Shown here: piece by piece, positions 9,270-17,478 of the stretch | Layout of the letters: the number at the start of each line of letters is the position of its first letter | How positions within the stretch are numbered: the first letter of the stretch is position 1 | Assembly: GCF_004208415.1 (NCBI RefSeq) | Contig: NZ_CP035758.1 | Location: 806,001-870,000, forward strand | DNA length: 64,000 nucleotides | From: Ktedonosporobacter rubrisoli | GTDB taxonomy: Bacteria > Chloroflexota > Ktedonobacteria > Ktedonobacterales > Ktedonobacteraceae | Direction: 5' to 3' | Made by a program: the position numbers and the translations under genes | Notes under the pieces: generated by a model | The model's input: only the letters and a program-made list of their open reading frames with translations | Told to the model about the DNA's origin: nothing | Database searches by the model: none

Positions 9270-10196
9270 TCAGACAAGCAGGACAACCCTGCCTCGCCCA
9301 TGGCCGCGCTGACTGTATTCATGGGCCTGCCGGGCTTCGGCGAGTGGGAATGTCTTACCAACGCTCACCTTAAGCCGCCACTCCTCGATCAGCTGCACTG
9401 CTGCCTGCAGGATAGAGCGCGAAGGGTGTGCAGCAATCATTTTTGCCTGAATTCCACGCGCCTGCGCCTGTTCCAGAGGCGGTAACGCTGCAAGCGAGCT
9501 AAGCTTTCCTCCAGGCTTGAGCGTAGCCAGAGAGCTGCGCATGGTCCTTTCTCCAACCCCTTCGAGCACCAGGTCTACATCCTTGACCACGCTCTCAACT
9601 GGCGTTGTGGTATAATCGACAACCTCATCAGCACCCAGTGAGCGTACAAACTCCAGATTTGCCGTAGAGGCTGTGCCAATCACATAAGCTCCCTTCCATT
9701 TCGCCAATTGGACGGCAAACAGACCTACCCCGCCGGCAGCCCCTTGAATCAACACGCGTTGCCCAGCCTCAAGCTCGCCCTCATCGAAAAGTCCGCGCCA
9801 GGCTGTCGTTACCCCCACAGGGATAGAGGCAGCTTCGGCAAAGCTGAGAGCTGCTGGCTTGAGCACGAAGGCTTCCGCCGGAGCCGTAATATACTCGGCA
9901 TATGTACCATTGCCTCTCCCAAGGACTGCCTGCCCAACCTCGAACGAGGTTACCCCCGGACCAAGGCCTTCAATTATGCCGGCCACATCATCGCCAGGAG
10001 TATAGGGGAATGTTACTGGCATGAAATCTTTTGCCAGGCCCTGGCGAATCTTCCATTCTAGCGGGTTCACGCCTGCTGCTTGGACGCGAAGAAGCACTTC
10101 GCCCTCCTGCGGCTCTGGGCGCGGCTGCTGTTCAAGTTTAAGTTCTTCGGGTCCACCATAGCGATAGACGCGAATTACGCTCATTGTTGTAGACAT
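9270..10196 (-). CDS. NADP-dependent quinone-reductase-like oxidoreductase (MDR superfamily)
   Basis: A 308-residue medium-chain dehydrogenase of the zinc-free quinone reductase type. The GroES-like half has AAGVNPLEWKIRQG and YTPGDDVAGIIEGLG; the Rossmann half has VLIQGAAGGVGLFAVQLAKW. No structural-zinc cysteines are seen. It should reduce quinones or enones with NADPH. It is the paralogue of the enzyme at 11,890-12,864. Convergent with the MFS gene, with only 19 bases between. Confidence 0.88.
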   Translation of the reverse strand: MSTTMSVIRVYRYGGPEELKLEQQPRPEPQEGEVLLRVQAAGVNPLEWKIRQGLAKDFMPVTFPYTPGDDVAGIIEGLGPGVTSFEVGQAVLGRGNGTYAEYITAPAEAFVLKPAALSFAEAASIPVGVTTAWRGLFDEGELEAGQRVLIQGAAGGVGLFAVQLAKWKGAYVIGTASTANLEFVRSLGADEVVDYTTTPVESVVKDVDLVLEGVGERTMRSSLATLKPGGKLSSLAALPPLEQAQARGIQAKMIAAHPSRSILQAAVQLIEEWRLKVSVGKTFPLAEARQAHEYSQRGHGRGRVVLLV

Positions 10197-10628
10197 CGAT
10201 CTACTCTTCCTTTCCTCTTTGGCCTTCTCATCTGTCGGGCTATGGCTTGTTCTCAGCTTACAAGCCGCCCGCAGGCACTTGCTATTTTCGCAAGGATATT
10301 ATGCATAAAATTCGGCAAGTTTTTACGGCAAGGCAGACTACACATCCTATCCAGTTAAGGCTCGGGCATCCAACTAACTGGAAGCCAGCCACACAAGATT
10401 ACAGAAGTGATAGATGATCCTCGCCCTCTTAAGGGTAAGGGCTGCCAACCCATTTGGGCAATCAGCAAAGGGAGCAGATCGTTGGCTAAACAACGTATGA
10501 GAGAATGTGTTGGTTTTTCAGAGCCTTAACATTCCCCACCGGGCGAAATAGTATGCCCACATACCCATTCACATGCTCAGCCTCCTACAAGGCGTCATCC
10601 CTCCTTTCGGCTATGATACTGCCCTTCC
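10197..10628. other. 432-bp gap with a decayed coding fragment
   Basis: No gene is seen. Around 10,430-10,495 the plus strand reads RVRAANPFGQSAKG and then DRWLNNV before a stop. The same peptide with mostly third-base changes occurs at 11,648 (RVRAANPLGQAAKG). This pattern points to two remnants of one former protein-coding family, not a regulatory repeat. I do not recognise the protein. Confidence 0.45.
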
Positions 10629-11015
10629 CTATTTGGTCTGCTCGACATCGTTGCTCATTCCTAGCGAAACAACATAGGTGGGAGTGATGCGCAGGATCTC
10701 AGGGCCAAACTCCTCAACAATCTGCTTACCTCCTTCTGGAAGAGCCTGAACGGTTCCTCGGATCTCAACGAAGCGCGGATTCCAGGGAGGCAAGATATCA
10801 TCAACCACAAAAGCCACGCGCCCATGAGCAAGCGCCTCACGGTATTTTCTACTTGGGACGATATTGAGCCCGCCAATATCGATGGTATCGTGCTCAGGAT
10901 TGTAACGAAAGCCAACAGGGACGACATGAAGATCGCCCTTCTGGCTGACCGTTGCCAACCTGCCGAGACGTTGGCTCTGTAAATAGGCAATTTCTGCCTG
11001 TGTAAATTTGCTCAT
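10629..11015 (-). CDS. PPOX-class (pyridoxamine oxidase-like) flavin/F420 protein
   Basis: A 128-residue split-barrel protein of the PPOX class. The pattern LATVSQKGDLHVVPVGFRYN, IDIGG, SRKYREALAHGRVAFVVDD and FVEIRGTV matches small F420- or FMN-dependent oxidoreductases. Such proteins work as dimers and reduce diverse substrates. It lies downstream of a MerR-type promoter at 11,205-11,236 reading toward it, with a leader of about 190 bases, so the adjacent MerR protein is the probable activator. Confidence 0.85.
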   Translation of the reverse strand: MSKFTQAEIAYLQSQRLGRLATVSQKGDLHVVPVGFRYNPEHDTIDIGGLNIVPSRKYREALAHGRVAFVVDDILPPWNPRFVEIRGTVQALPEGGKQIVEEFGPEILRITPTYVVSLGMSNDVEQTK

Positions 11016-11204
11016 CTTTTCTCATCCTTTCTAACTTCTCAGGTAGTGAAGGGGCTTCGGTCGCAGGGGATAAAGCCCGCTCATCATCCCCTTCTCGATC
11101 GGCCTATCAAGTATTGTGCAATCGGCGGAAGAGCCCGGCCATAAGCAAGCATACCCTGCTTCTTTTTCGTGCTTTCCCACCGATATTGCCTTACGCACGC
11201 CCGG

Positions 11205-11236
11205 AGTATAAACTATATAGTTAGCTAGAAGGTCAA
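11205..11236 (-). promoter_or_regulatory. MerR-type promoter with 20-bp spacer
   Basis: On the minus strand TTGACC (11,231-11,236) and TATACT (11,205-11,210) are 20 bp apart, the over-long spacing typical of promoters untwisted by MerR proteins. The spacer contains the perfect 12-bp palindrome AACTATATAGTT (11,211-11,222). It points toward the PPOX gene and lies 25 bases upstream of the MerR start, so it could serve both activation and autoregulation. Confidence 0.7.
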
Positions 11237-11260
11237 GTCTTTTTGAGAAGGGAACAGGTA

Positions 11261-11635
11261 ATGTTAATCAAGGAACTAGCGGAAAAGACAGGCTTAACGC
11301 CTCAGACTATTCGCTTTTACGAGAAAGAGGGCTTCCTTGACAAACGCTATATCCGACGCAGGGAGAATAACTATCGAGACTATGCCGAGGAGGCGGTAAA
11401 ACAACTCCTGGACCTCAAAGCAGGCCAGGTAGCAGGTTTTACCTTAGCGGAGCTCAAACAATATAGAGAAGCAATTGAGGCCCATGAACTGACAACTCAG
11501 GAGCAAGTGGCGTTTTTTCGGCAGAAGATTCATGATATCGGCGAAAAGATAGCAGAATTGGAGCGGATTCAAGCTAACTTTACGGCATTAATGCACGCCA
11601 AAGAAACTGGATCTGCTTGTTCCAGGATGCAATGA
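11261..11635 (+). CDS. MerR-family regulator
   Basis: A 124-residue regulator. The start at 11,261 is preferred because the MerR fold begins MLIKELAEKTGLTPQTIRFYEKEGFL. The winged helix covers about residues 1-70, followed by a long coiled coil (QVAFFRQKIHDIGEKIAELERIQ) and a short end with a single cysteine, ACSRMQ, too few ligands for a typical heavy-metal sensor. It likely senses an organic compound or redox state and activates the divergent PPOX gene. Confidence 0.88.
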   Translation: MLIKELAEKTGLTPQTIRFYEKEGFLDKRYIRRRENNYRDYAEEAVKQLLDLKAGQVAGFTLAELKQYREAIEAHELTTQEQVAFFRQKIHDIGEKIAELERIQANFTALMHAKETGSACSRMQ

Positions 11636-11647
11636 AGGACGCACAAG

Positions 11648-11790
11648 AGTAAGGGCCGCCAATCCGCTCGGACAAGCAGCAAAGGGTACAGGTTATTGGG
11701 CAGGCAACCTAGTATGCAAGCGGAGGAACAGCGCCACTCACGTTGTGAAAAGATTCCCTTATAGGAGCCCTAGAGCTCTCTTTCGAGAGA
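11648..11790 (+). pseudogene. Decayed coding fragment, paralogue of the one at 10.43 kb
   Basis: The plus strand reads RVRAANPLGQAAKGTGYWAG and on through LVCKRRNSATHVVKRF. The first 14 residues match the fragment at 10,430 with changes mostly in codon third positions. No start or full domain remains. The parent protein is not recognised. Confidence 0.4.
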
Positions 11791-11889
11791 TCCAGGCGAA
11801 TGGAGCGTCCCATATACGCGCTGCAATAGCCAGATCAGGAGCTCCATTCGTCATGTCGACCTTTAGATCAGGTATTAAGGGCAGTAAGC

Positions 11890-12864
11890 TTATTCTACAA
11901 CGCTCAAGACTATTTTCCCCTGTACATGCTGGCGCTCGACAAGCTCGTGTGCCTGGCGAGCCTCTGCGAGAGGAAACACAGTTTCAACGGCAACGCGCAC
12001 GCGCTCAGACTCGATAAGTCCGGCGATTTCAAGAAGCTGCGTCCTGTCTGCATGCAGTCTCGGATGATTTGTGCTAACTGTAACGCCCATTTGTGCAGCA
12101 CGTTCAGCACTGGCGTTGCCCAGGTTCACAGGAATCAACCGCCCACCGCGCTTAAGCACAGAGAGCAGACGATCCTGGCCCGCGCCACCTGCCGCATCAT
12201 AGACCAGATCTACCTCGCGAACTGCCTGCTCCACAGAAGTGGTTGTATAATCGATAAATTGATCGCAGCCCAGATCAAGTAGGAATTTCTCATGGCGCCC
12301 GGATGCTACAGCAATGACGCGTGCGCCTTTGAGCTTGGCTAATTGCACTGCGAGGTGACCAACCCCGCCGGCAGCGCCATTTATCAGGACGCTCTGGCCC
12401 GCTGCCAGATCCTGATAGAGAAACTGCCAGACCGTCAGTCCCGCCATCGGTAGCGCCGCCGCCTGGATATGCGTAATGCCGGCTGGTTTAGGGGCCAGGT
12501 CCGCCATGGGAGCCGTGGTATATTCAGCGTACGTCCTGCCTGTCTGAGGAAAGCGCAGCATGCCAAAGACCGCATCTCCCACCTGAAATTCTGTAACATC
12601 GGGTCCAACAGCCTCAATAATCCCTGAAGCATCAGAGCCCGGAATACTGGGCTTGGGAAGATTAGGGCGAAGATGCTCTGGAACATCGGGGAAACCAGCG
12701 CGAGCTCGCCAATCAGCAGCATTCATGCCCGCAGCATAGATACGCATAAGCACCTCGCCCGGTCCAGCAACGGGACGAGGCACCTCCTCATATTGCAGGA
12801 CCTCGGGTCCTCCTGAGCGGTGAATGCGTATGGCCTTCATAGTTGTGTCGGTGGAAGTTAGCAT
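11890..12864 (-). CDS. NADP-dependent quinone-reductase-like oxidoreductase (MDR superfamily)
   Basis: A 324-residue enzyme with MKAIRIHRSGGPEVLQYEEVPRP at the start of the GroES-like domain and VLINGAAGGVGHLAVQLAKLKG in the NADPH-binding domain. It lacks zinc ligands. AGGAG seven bases before the ATG at 12,864 supports that start, giving an eight-residue lead before MKAIRIHR. It is divergent from the TetR gene at 13,084, its probable repressor. Same family as the enzyme at 9,270-10,196, so the two may have overlapping roles in removing reactive carbonyls or quinones. Confidence 0.9.
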   Translation of the reverse strand: MLTSTDTTMKAIRIHRSGGPEVLQYEEVPRPVAGPGEVLMRIYAAGMNAADWRARAGFPDVPEHLRPNLPKPSIPGSDASGIIEAVGPDVTEFQVGDAVFGMLRFPQTGRTYAEYTTAPMADLAPKPAGITHIQAAALPMAGLTVWQFLYQDLAAGQSVLINGAAGGVGHLAVQLAKLKGARVIAVASGRHEKFLLDLGCDQFIDYTTTSVEQAVREVDLVYDAAGGAGQDRLLSVLKRGGRLIPVNLGNASAERAAQMGVTVSTNHPRLHADRTQLLEIAGLIESERVRVAVETVFPLAEARQAHELVERQHVQGKIVLSVVE

Positions 12865-12969
12865 ATATTCTCCTATCTGTGTAGAGCCTTAACCCAGGGG
12901 CAAAACCCATTGCGTTTGCGCAATCTCGGCCCCTCGTCTAGAATAGTAAGGGAGAAGAGCCCAACAATC

Positions 12970-12991
12970 CACAGACAATGCCGGTTCTGTG
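12970..12991. promoter_or_regulatory. Candidate operator between oxidoreductase and TetR genes
   Basis: An inverted repeat CACAGA/TCTGTG with a 10-bp centre lies in the 219-bp divergent gap. TetR proteins often bind such dyads between themselves and their target. Only position and symmetry support this. Confidence 0.35.
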
Positions 12992-13083
12992 TCGGGTAAC
13001 GAACACGAGAAGAAAACTGTTGGTTAATGAGGAACTGGTCCGGCGAAAATGGGCTCAAAGCTATAGAGACAGGAGTAGGCGCG

Positions 13084-13680
13084 ATGGAAAAAGCCAGAAG
13101 GAACGCTGACCGACGTATCGAGCGAACGCGACAGCTGCTGCGGCAAGCCTCGATTGAGATCCTTCAGGAGAAAGGCTTTCAAGCCACAAGTGTACAGGAG
13201 ATTGCCGAGCGGGCCAACCTCAATCGTGGAACCTTTTATGCCCACTTTCCTGATAAATATGCCTTGTTAGAGTCGCTTGTACGTGAGAGGTTTGAGCAAC
13301 TGGTTTGCTCCCTTCCTCCTGTATCCAGCTGGGAGAGAAGGGAGGTCCAGCAGCTCATTTGCATAATATTAGAAGACTTCCGAGACGTCTATCGACAGTG
13401 CCATTCTCTGGGAACGATAAGCCCACTGGTCACAGAGATCATCCAGGAGGAATTGGCAGGGCTGCTTCTGAGCTGGCTACAAGAGCTGAAGAAAGGGGCA
13501 AGATGGGGAACTGTTGCTAAAGAAACTGTAGCGAGAGCTATGAGTTGGGCTATCATAGGGGAAGCTCTCCAGTGGAGTAAAGAGCCCGGCAGAGCATCTT
13601 CAGACCAGGTAGCCCATGATCTCTTAGCGCTGCTTCTAGAAGGTGTAGAGCATCTGGCTCCAGCTGCGCGAGCAGAGTAA
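13084..13680 (+). CDS. TetR-family regulator
   Basis: A 198-residue regulator. The start at 13,084 follows AGGAG with good spacing; an in-frame start at 13,027 is less likely. The helix-turn-helix is TRQLLRQASIEILQEKGFQ, SVQEIAERANLNRGTFYAHFPDK. The C-terminal domain resembles the TetR_C_7 or similar group without clear ligand cues. It is divergent from the NADPH-dependent oxidoreductase, the likely target. Confidence 0.88.
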   Translation: MEKARRNADRRIERTRQLLRQASIEILQEKGFQATSVQEIAERANLNRGTFYAHFPDKYALLESLVRERFEQLVCSLPPVSSWERREVQQLICIILEDFRDVYRQCHSLGTISPLVTEIIQEELAGLLLSWLQELKKGARWGTVAKETVARAMSWAIIGEALQWSKEPGRASSDQVAHDLLALLLEGVEHLAPAARAE

Positions 13681-13699
13681 TCTACATCACTATCTCTCT

Positions 13700-13845
13700 T
13701 TCTCGACAAACTCTCTAGAGAGCAAATTTGCTTACACAGCTTTGCGCAGATACATAGCTGGCGCATAACTGAAGATCACATACCTCGGCTCCTGTAGCGC
13801 CACAAACTCTACTACACTTACTCCCAACTCACATTTCTAAAGCCA
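13700..13845 (-). pseudogene. Remnant of a methyltransferase 3' end
   Basis: The minus strand reads DLQLCASYVSAQSCVSKFAL followed by a stop inside CTCTCTAGAGAG. This aligns with the last residues DPQFCAVSYLQRLCGSKPAL and stop of the intact methyltransferase at 17,465-18,325, and the DNA similarity continues for roughly 130 bases. It is a decayed second copy of that gene's end. The two copies are in the same orientation and bracket the Tet(X)-like cassette. Confidence 0.6.
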
Positions 13846-13855
13846 TGCAACAAAA

Positions 13856-13905
13856 GAACATGTTCGCAACGAACACTTGCGTAACGAACATGTTCGTGTT
13901 ATACT
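13856..13905 (+). promoter_or_regulatory. Promoter and operators of the TetR-tetX-like operon
   Basis: TTGCGT (13,877-13,882) and TATACT (13,900-13,905) are 17 bp apart and the ATG follows seven bases later, giving a nearly leaderless message. GAACATGTTC occurs at 13,856-13,865 and again, extended to CGAACATGTTCG, at 13,885-13,896 inside the spacer; an imperfect CGAACACTTGCG lies between. These are strong candidates for operators of the TetR protein at 13,912. Confidence 0.75.
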
Positions 13906-13911
13906 ATCTCC

Positions 13912-14652
13912 ATGAAGACACACAAGCATACTTCAGCGCCGCGCAGCCGGCGCGAGCGACCAGCCAAACCAGCCTTGACACGGCAGGGCATTATCGATGC
14001 CGCGCTCACCATCCTGCGTGAAGAGGGACTTCACAAGGTTACCATGCGTCGTATTGCGGAAGCGCTGGATACAGGGCCAGCATCATTGTATGTCTACGTA
14101 CGCGATACTGCCGATCTGCACGTGCAGATCCTTGATGCCCTCCTGGCTGAAGTCACCGAGCCGTCCCTAGCGGAGGGGACATGGCGTGACAAGCTGAAAG
14201 AGCTGCTGACGCGCTATTCACACGTCCTCTTCAAGTATCCAGAAATCGCACGGATGACCTTGAGCAGGCATCTCAGCGGTCCTAACTACCTGGCCCTACT
14301 GGAGCAGCTCCTCGCCCTCTTGAAGGAGGGGAACATGGCTGACCGCGAGGCCGCCTGGGTGGTCGATCTACTGCTTCTATATGCAACAGCGATCACTGCG
14401 GAGCACAGCACTCGTGAGTCCTCGGTGGAGGCTGTTGCCGAAGACTCGGCCCTCGTTGAGGCAATTAGCAGCAGTGACGCGAGTGTATATCCTTCTATTG
14501 CCCAGCTCAGCCATGAGCTTCTTTCCGGCAGCAGTTCCGACCGCTTCGCATGGGGCATCGACGTTCTCCTCTCCGGGGCCTTCAGCACTCCTGGTATCAT
14601 CGCAGAGCCGGGTAAAACAGAGTTCAGACGAACAATAGAGCGTCAAGAATAG
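13912..14652 (+). CDS. TetR-family regulator of the Tet(X)-like monooxygenase
   Basis: A 246-residue repressor. A basic lead (RSRRERPAKPAL) precedes the helix-turn-helix TRQGIIDAALTILREEG, VTMRRIAEALDTGPASLYVYVRD; GPASLYVYV is typical of the group with a TetR_C-type ligand domain. The remaining 170 residues are helical. The monooxygenase gene starts 15 bases after its stop, so the pair forms an operon, and the palindromic operators upstream suggest autorepression released by the substrate of the monooxygenase. Confidence 0.9.
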   Translation: MKTHKHTSAPRSRRERPAKPALTRQGIIDAALTILREEGLHKVTMRRIAEALDTGPASLYVYVRDTADLHVQILDALLAEVTEPSLAEGTWRDKLKELLTRYSHVLFKYPEIARMTLSRHLSGPNYLALLEQLLALLKEGNMADREAAWVVDLLLLYATAITAEHSTRESSVEAVAEDSALVEAISSSDASVYPSIAQLSHELLSGSSSDRFAWGIDVLLSGAFSTPGIIAEPGKTEFRRTIERQE

Positions 14653-14667
14653 AAAGGAAATATTCCC

Positions 14668-15807
14668 ATGGAATCACATGTAACAATAATCGGCGCCGGT
14701 CTCGGTGGACTCACGCTTGCCAACGTGCTGCTTAGGCATGGAATAGAGGCCACAATTTACGAGCTGGAGGCATCGCCTTCGGCTCGTCATCAAGGGAGCA
14801 TCCTTGATATGCACGAAGAGTCAGGTCAGCTTGCCTTGCGCAAGGCTGGACTCTTTGAAGCCTTTCGCTCCCTGGTGATCCCGGCGGGCGACGCCATGCG
14901 CATACTTGACAAGACTGGCATGGTTCACTGGGAAGACAGCAGTGACGGCAGCCGACCAGAAGTTGAGCGCGGGGATCTCCGCCGAATCTTGCTCCAAACG
15001 CTGCCAGAGCGCTGCATTCATTGGGAAAGCAAGGTGAAGAGCGTCGTCAAATTAGCAGAGGGAAAACATCAGGTCACCCTGGCGAGCGGAGAAACGTTCA
15101 CGACTGATCTCTTGATCGGTGCGGATGGAGCCTGGTCAAAGGTCAGGCCCTTGCTCTCAGGAGAACAGCCCATCTACGCGGGCATCTCCTTCATAGAGAC
15201 GCACCTCCTTGACGCAGGTGTCCGCCATCCTGAGCTCGCAGCGCTGGTGGGTCGCGGCTCAATGTTTGCCCTCAGCGATGAAAAGGGCCTGCTAGCTCAC
15301 AACGATGGCAAGAACTGTATCACTCTCTATATCGCGCTCAAGACCTCAGAACCGTGGGAAACTGCCAGTGGAAGCGGCGCTCACCATCCCCAGGCAATCA
15401 AACGGGATCTGCTCAAGCACTTTTCTAACTGGGATGCCCGGTTACGTGCCCTCATCGTTGAGAGCGAGGATGAACTGCTTCCTCGCCACATCTATGCACT
15501 CCCCGTGGGGCATCATTGGGAACGTGTTCCCGGGGTAACCTTGCTAGGTGATGCCGCGCACTTGATGTCACCATTCGCCGGTGAGGGGGCCAATCTCGCT
15601 ATGCTCGATGGAGCGGAGCTGGCAGAAGCCCTTCTGGCGAACCCGGACAATGTGGAAACAGCGCTTGCCAGCTATGAAGCAGCCATGTTTCCGCGGAGTG
15701 AGGCGGCGGCCCGGGAAGCGCAGAGGAACCTCATGATCAGCTTCCAGGCAGATGCTCCACAAGGCATGCTTGATCTGATGGCTTCTTATACATCCCAGAA
15801 AGGATAA
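14668..15807 (+). CDS. Tet(X)-like FAD-dependent monooxygenase
   Basis: A 379-residue class A flavin monooxygenase. The FAD site is VTIIGAGLGGLTLANVLLRHG at the N-terminus; the mid-protein RHQGSILDMHEESGQLALRKAGL and the late LLGDAAHLMSPFAGEGANLAM align with the diagnostic motifs of Tet(X) (GGSLDLH..SGQ..L and GDAAHLMPPFAGQGVN). Tet(X) enzymes hydroxylate and inactivate tetracyclines; soil relatives with the same motifs may act on other aromatics. Linkage to a TetR gene supports a resistance role but does not prove the substrate. AAAGGAAAT precedes the ATG. Confidence 0.85.
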   Translation: MESHVTIIGAGLGGLTLANVLLRHGIEATIYELEASPSARHQGSILDMHEESGQLALRKAGLFEAFRSLVIPAGDAMRILDKTGMVHWEDSSDGSRPEVERGDLRRILLQTLPERCIHWESKVKSVVKLAEGKHQVTLASGETFTTDLLIGADGAWSKVRPLLSGEQPIYAGISFIETHLLDAGVRHPELAALVGRGSMFALSDEKGLLAHNDGKNCITLYIALKTSEPWETASGSGAHHPQAIKRDLLKHFSNWDARLRALIVESEDELLPRHIYALPVGHHWERVPGVTLLGDAAHLMSPFAGEGANLAMLDGAELAEALLANPDNVETALASYEAAMFPRSEAAAREAQRNLMISFQADAPQGMLDLMASYTSQKG

Positions 15808-15967
15808 GCAATGTGGGGTACGCACTCTAGCGCGTCTATCCCCTCTCAGTCTTCGACAGCTCTTATTCTGATGGCAACTCGCAAATCTGCTTCGTCGATC
15901 AGGAAAGCAGTCTATAGGACATACATTCATATGAGTTGTCATCTGTTCGAACATAGGAGGGCACTTC

Positions 15968-16831
15968 ATGACAAATGTAACACTTATCCCTGATATCACC
16001 TATGCCAAAGTCGATGGCAAAGTACTTCAGCTCGATCTCTACCTACCCGACATAAAGGGACCAGTTCCTACAGTCATCTACCTGCACGGAGGCGGCTGGG
16101 GACGCGGCGACAAAGCAGACAACGCGGAGACGCGTCTGAAACCCGCAGCCGCCCAGGGCATTGCTGTGCTCTCAGCAAACTACCGCCTCACGCCAGCGGC
16201 AGTCTATCCAGCGCAAATCCATGATGTTAAGGCTGCGGTACGCTGGACCCGGGCACATGGAGCCGAGTACGGACTGGAGACCGACGCGCTTGGCCTGTGG
16301 GGAGTATCCGCTGGCGCGATGCTTGCCTCGCTCGCTGGCCTCACGCCCCATGATCCTGCCCTTGAAGGCATCCTTGGTGAAGACAGGGACCAATCGAGCC
16401 TTGTGCAGGCTATCGCTCATTGGTTCGGCCCAACCGATTTCGTGACGACGGCAACGCGGACGCCTCTGGAAGCTCACATCGTGCCGCCCCCATTCGAACG
16501 TGCGCTCTTTGGCCCGGGGTCCGACGACGAGATTGCTGCCAAAGCTCGGGAGGCGAGCCCGCTCTACCGCGTCTCTGCCAAAGCTCCACCTTTTCTCATC
16601 CTGCACGGCGACCGTGATCGTATGGTCCCAATTGCCGATGCAGAGGCGTTCCACACAGCCCTTTCCCGCTGTGGCGCGCACTCGACATTCGTCTCGCTAG
16701 GCGGAGCCGGGCACGAGGATCCTGTGTTCAATAGCGCTTTGAACATCGCGATCACTGTCGCGTTTCTCCGCGCTAACCTGGTATCCTCGGCTACCTCACT
16801 TGCCACCTTCTCGCCTCAGCGAGGAAGATGA
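15968..16831 (+). CDS. Alpha/beta hydrolase, BD-FAE/esterase-lipase type
   Basis: A 287-residue carboxylesterase-like enzyme. It has the oxyanion motif YLHGGGWGRGDK, the nucleophile in WGVSAGAMLASL, the acid in LHGDRDRMVPI and the histidine in GGAGHED. It is probably a cytoplasmic esterase. AGGAGGG lies before the ATG. It is 160 bases behind the monooxygenase gene and 39 bases ahead of a PPOX gene. A truncated second copy of its 3' half lies at 18.8-19.1 kb, showing this cassette has been duplicated locally. Confidence 0.9.
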   Translation: MTNVTLIPDITYAKVDGKVLQLDLYLPDIKGPVPTVIYLHGGGWGRGDKADNAETRLKPAAAQGIAVLSANYRLTPAAVYPAQIHDVKAAVRWTRAHGAEYGLETDALGLWGVSAGAMLASLAGLTPHDPALEGILGEDRDQSSLVQAIAHWFGPTDFVTTATRTPLEAHIVPPPFERALFGPGSDDEIAAKAREASPLYRVSAKAPPFLILHGDRDRMVPIADAEAFHTALSRCGAHSTFVSLGGAGHEDPVFNSALNIAITVAFLRANLVSSATSLATFSPQRGR

Positions 16832-16869
16832 TTGCTTTATATACTTCTGTCAAAAAGGAGAACTAAGAT

Positions 16870-17256
16870 ATGATTTCTGAACAACAAGCTGCGCTCCTGG
16901 CCCAACCGAAAACAGCGATCATTGGGGTCAATCGTGCCAGTGGTGCGCCACAACTCACCGCCGTCTGGTATATCTGGGATGGCAAAGACTTCATCTTTTC
17001 TACCACGAAGGACCGGGCAAAATATGCGAACATCAAGCGCAATCCCGCCGTATCGCTTCTTGTCGAGGACTCGGCTACCTTAACGTCTGTCGTGGCCTAT
17101 GGACAAGCTGAGATTATTGAGCACAACATCGCCGAGTTGACGCGCCCCATCATTGAAAAGTATGTGCCAGAAGCCAGGCGCGAGGAAATTCTCACAAGTG
17201 TGACCAATGATTCATTGCGGGTTATCGTTGTGCTTCATCCCGAGAAAATCATTTAG
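16870..17256 (+). CDS. PPOX-class F420-dependent oxidoreductase
   Basis: A 128-residue split-barrel protein of the TIGR03618 type. PQLTAVWYIWDGKDFIFSTTKDRAKYANIKRNPAVSLLVED is the family's cofactor-binding core. AAAAGGAGA lies before the ATG. It closes the plus-strand cassette that begins with the TetR gene at 13.9 kb. Its last bases also occur at 19,130-19,163 in a chimeric remnant. Such enzymes reduce ring systems, including tetracycline precursors in some actinobacteria, so cooperation with the monooxygenase is possible but unproven. Confidence 0.87.
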   Translation: MISEQQAALLAQPKTAIIGVNRASGAPQLTAVWYIWDGKDFIFSTTKDRAKYANIKRNPAVSLLVEDSATLTSVVAYGQAEIIEHNIAELTRPIIEKYVPEARREEILTSVTNDSLRVIVVLHPEKII

Positions 17257-17460
17257 CGAATGGGTTTTCTCGACCCCATCGACCTCAATCTGCTTGCCCA
17301 AATTGGCATCAGCGAAAATGGCTTTCTTTCTGCCGTCTGACAAAGAGGACATCATGATGGCAAGCTTTACGCCATCCCGCTCGACACGCATCCCTACGTC
17401 ATGTACTACAATACCGATATTTGTCAGAAGGCTGGCCTGTTGGATGCAGATGGCAACCTG
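17257..17460 (+). pseudogene. Broken sugar-binding protein of an ABC transporter, internal fragment
   Basis: Directly after the PPOX stop and in the same frame the DNA reads GFLDPIDLNLLAQIGISENG, FLSAV, a TGA at 17,338 where the family has Trp, then GKLYAIPLDTHPYVMYYN, TDICQKAGLLDADGN. This is the middle of a family 1 extracellular sugar-binding protein. The N-terminus with its signal peptide is missing and the frame ends at the palindrome at 17,455. Its C-terminal end is found 1.8 kb downstream, just before the two permease genes. Confidence 0.75.
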
Positions 17461-17478
17461 CTCTCTAGAGAGCAGGTT
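17455..17478. repeat. 24-bp perfect palindrome
   Basis: AACCTGCTCTCT and its exact reverse complement meet at a TCTAGA centre. It covers the end of the binding-protein fragment and the stop codon of the methyltransferase. The core CTCTCTAGAGAG also occurs in the methyltransferase remnant at 13.7 kb, where the outer bases do not pair. It could be a terminator or cruciform and may mark the recombination joint. Confidence 0.6.
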
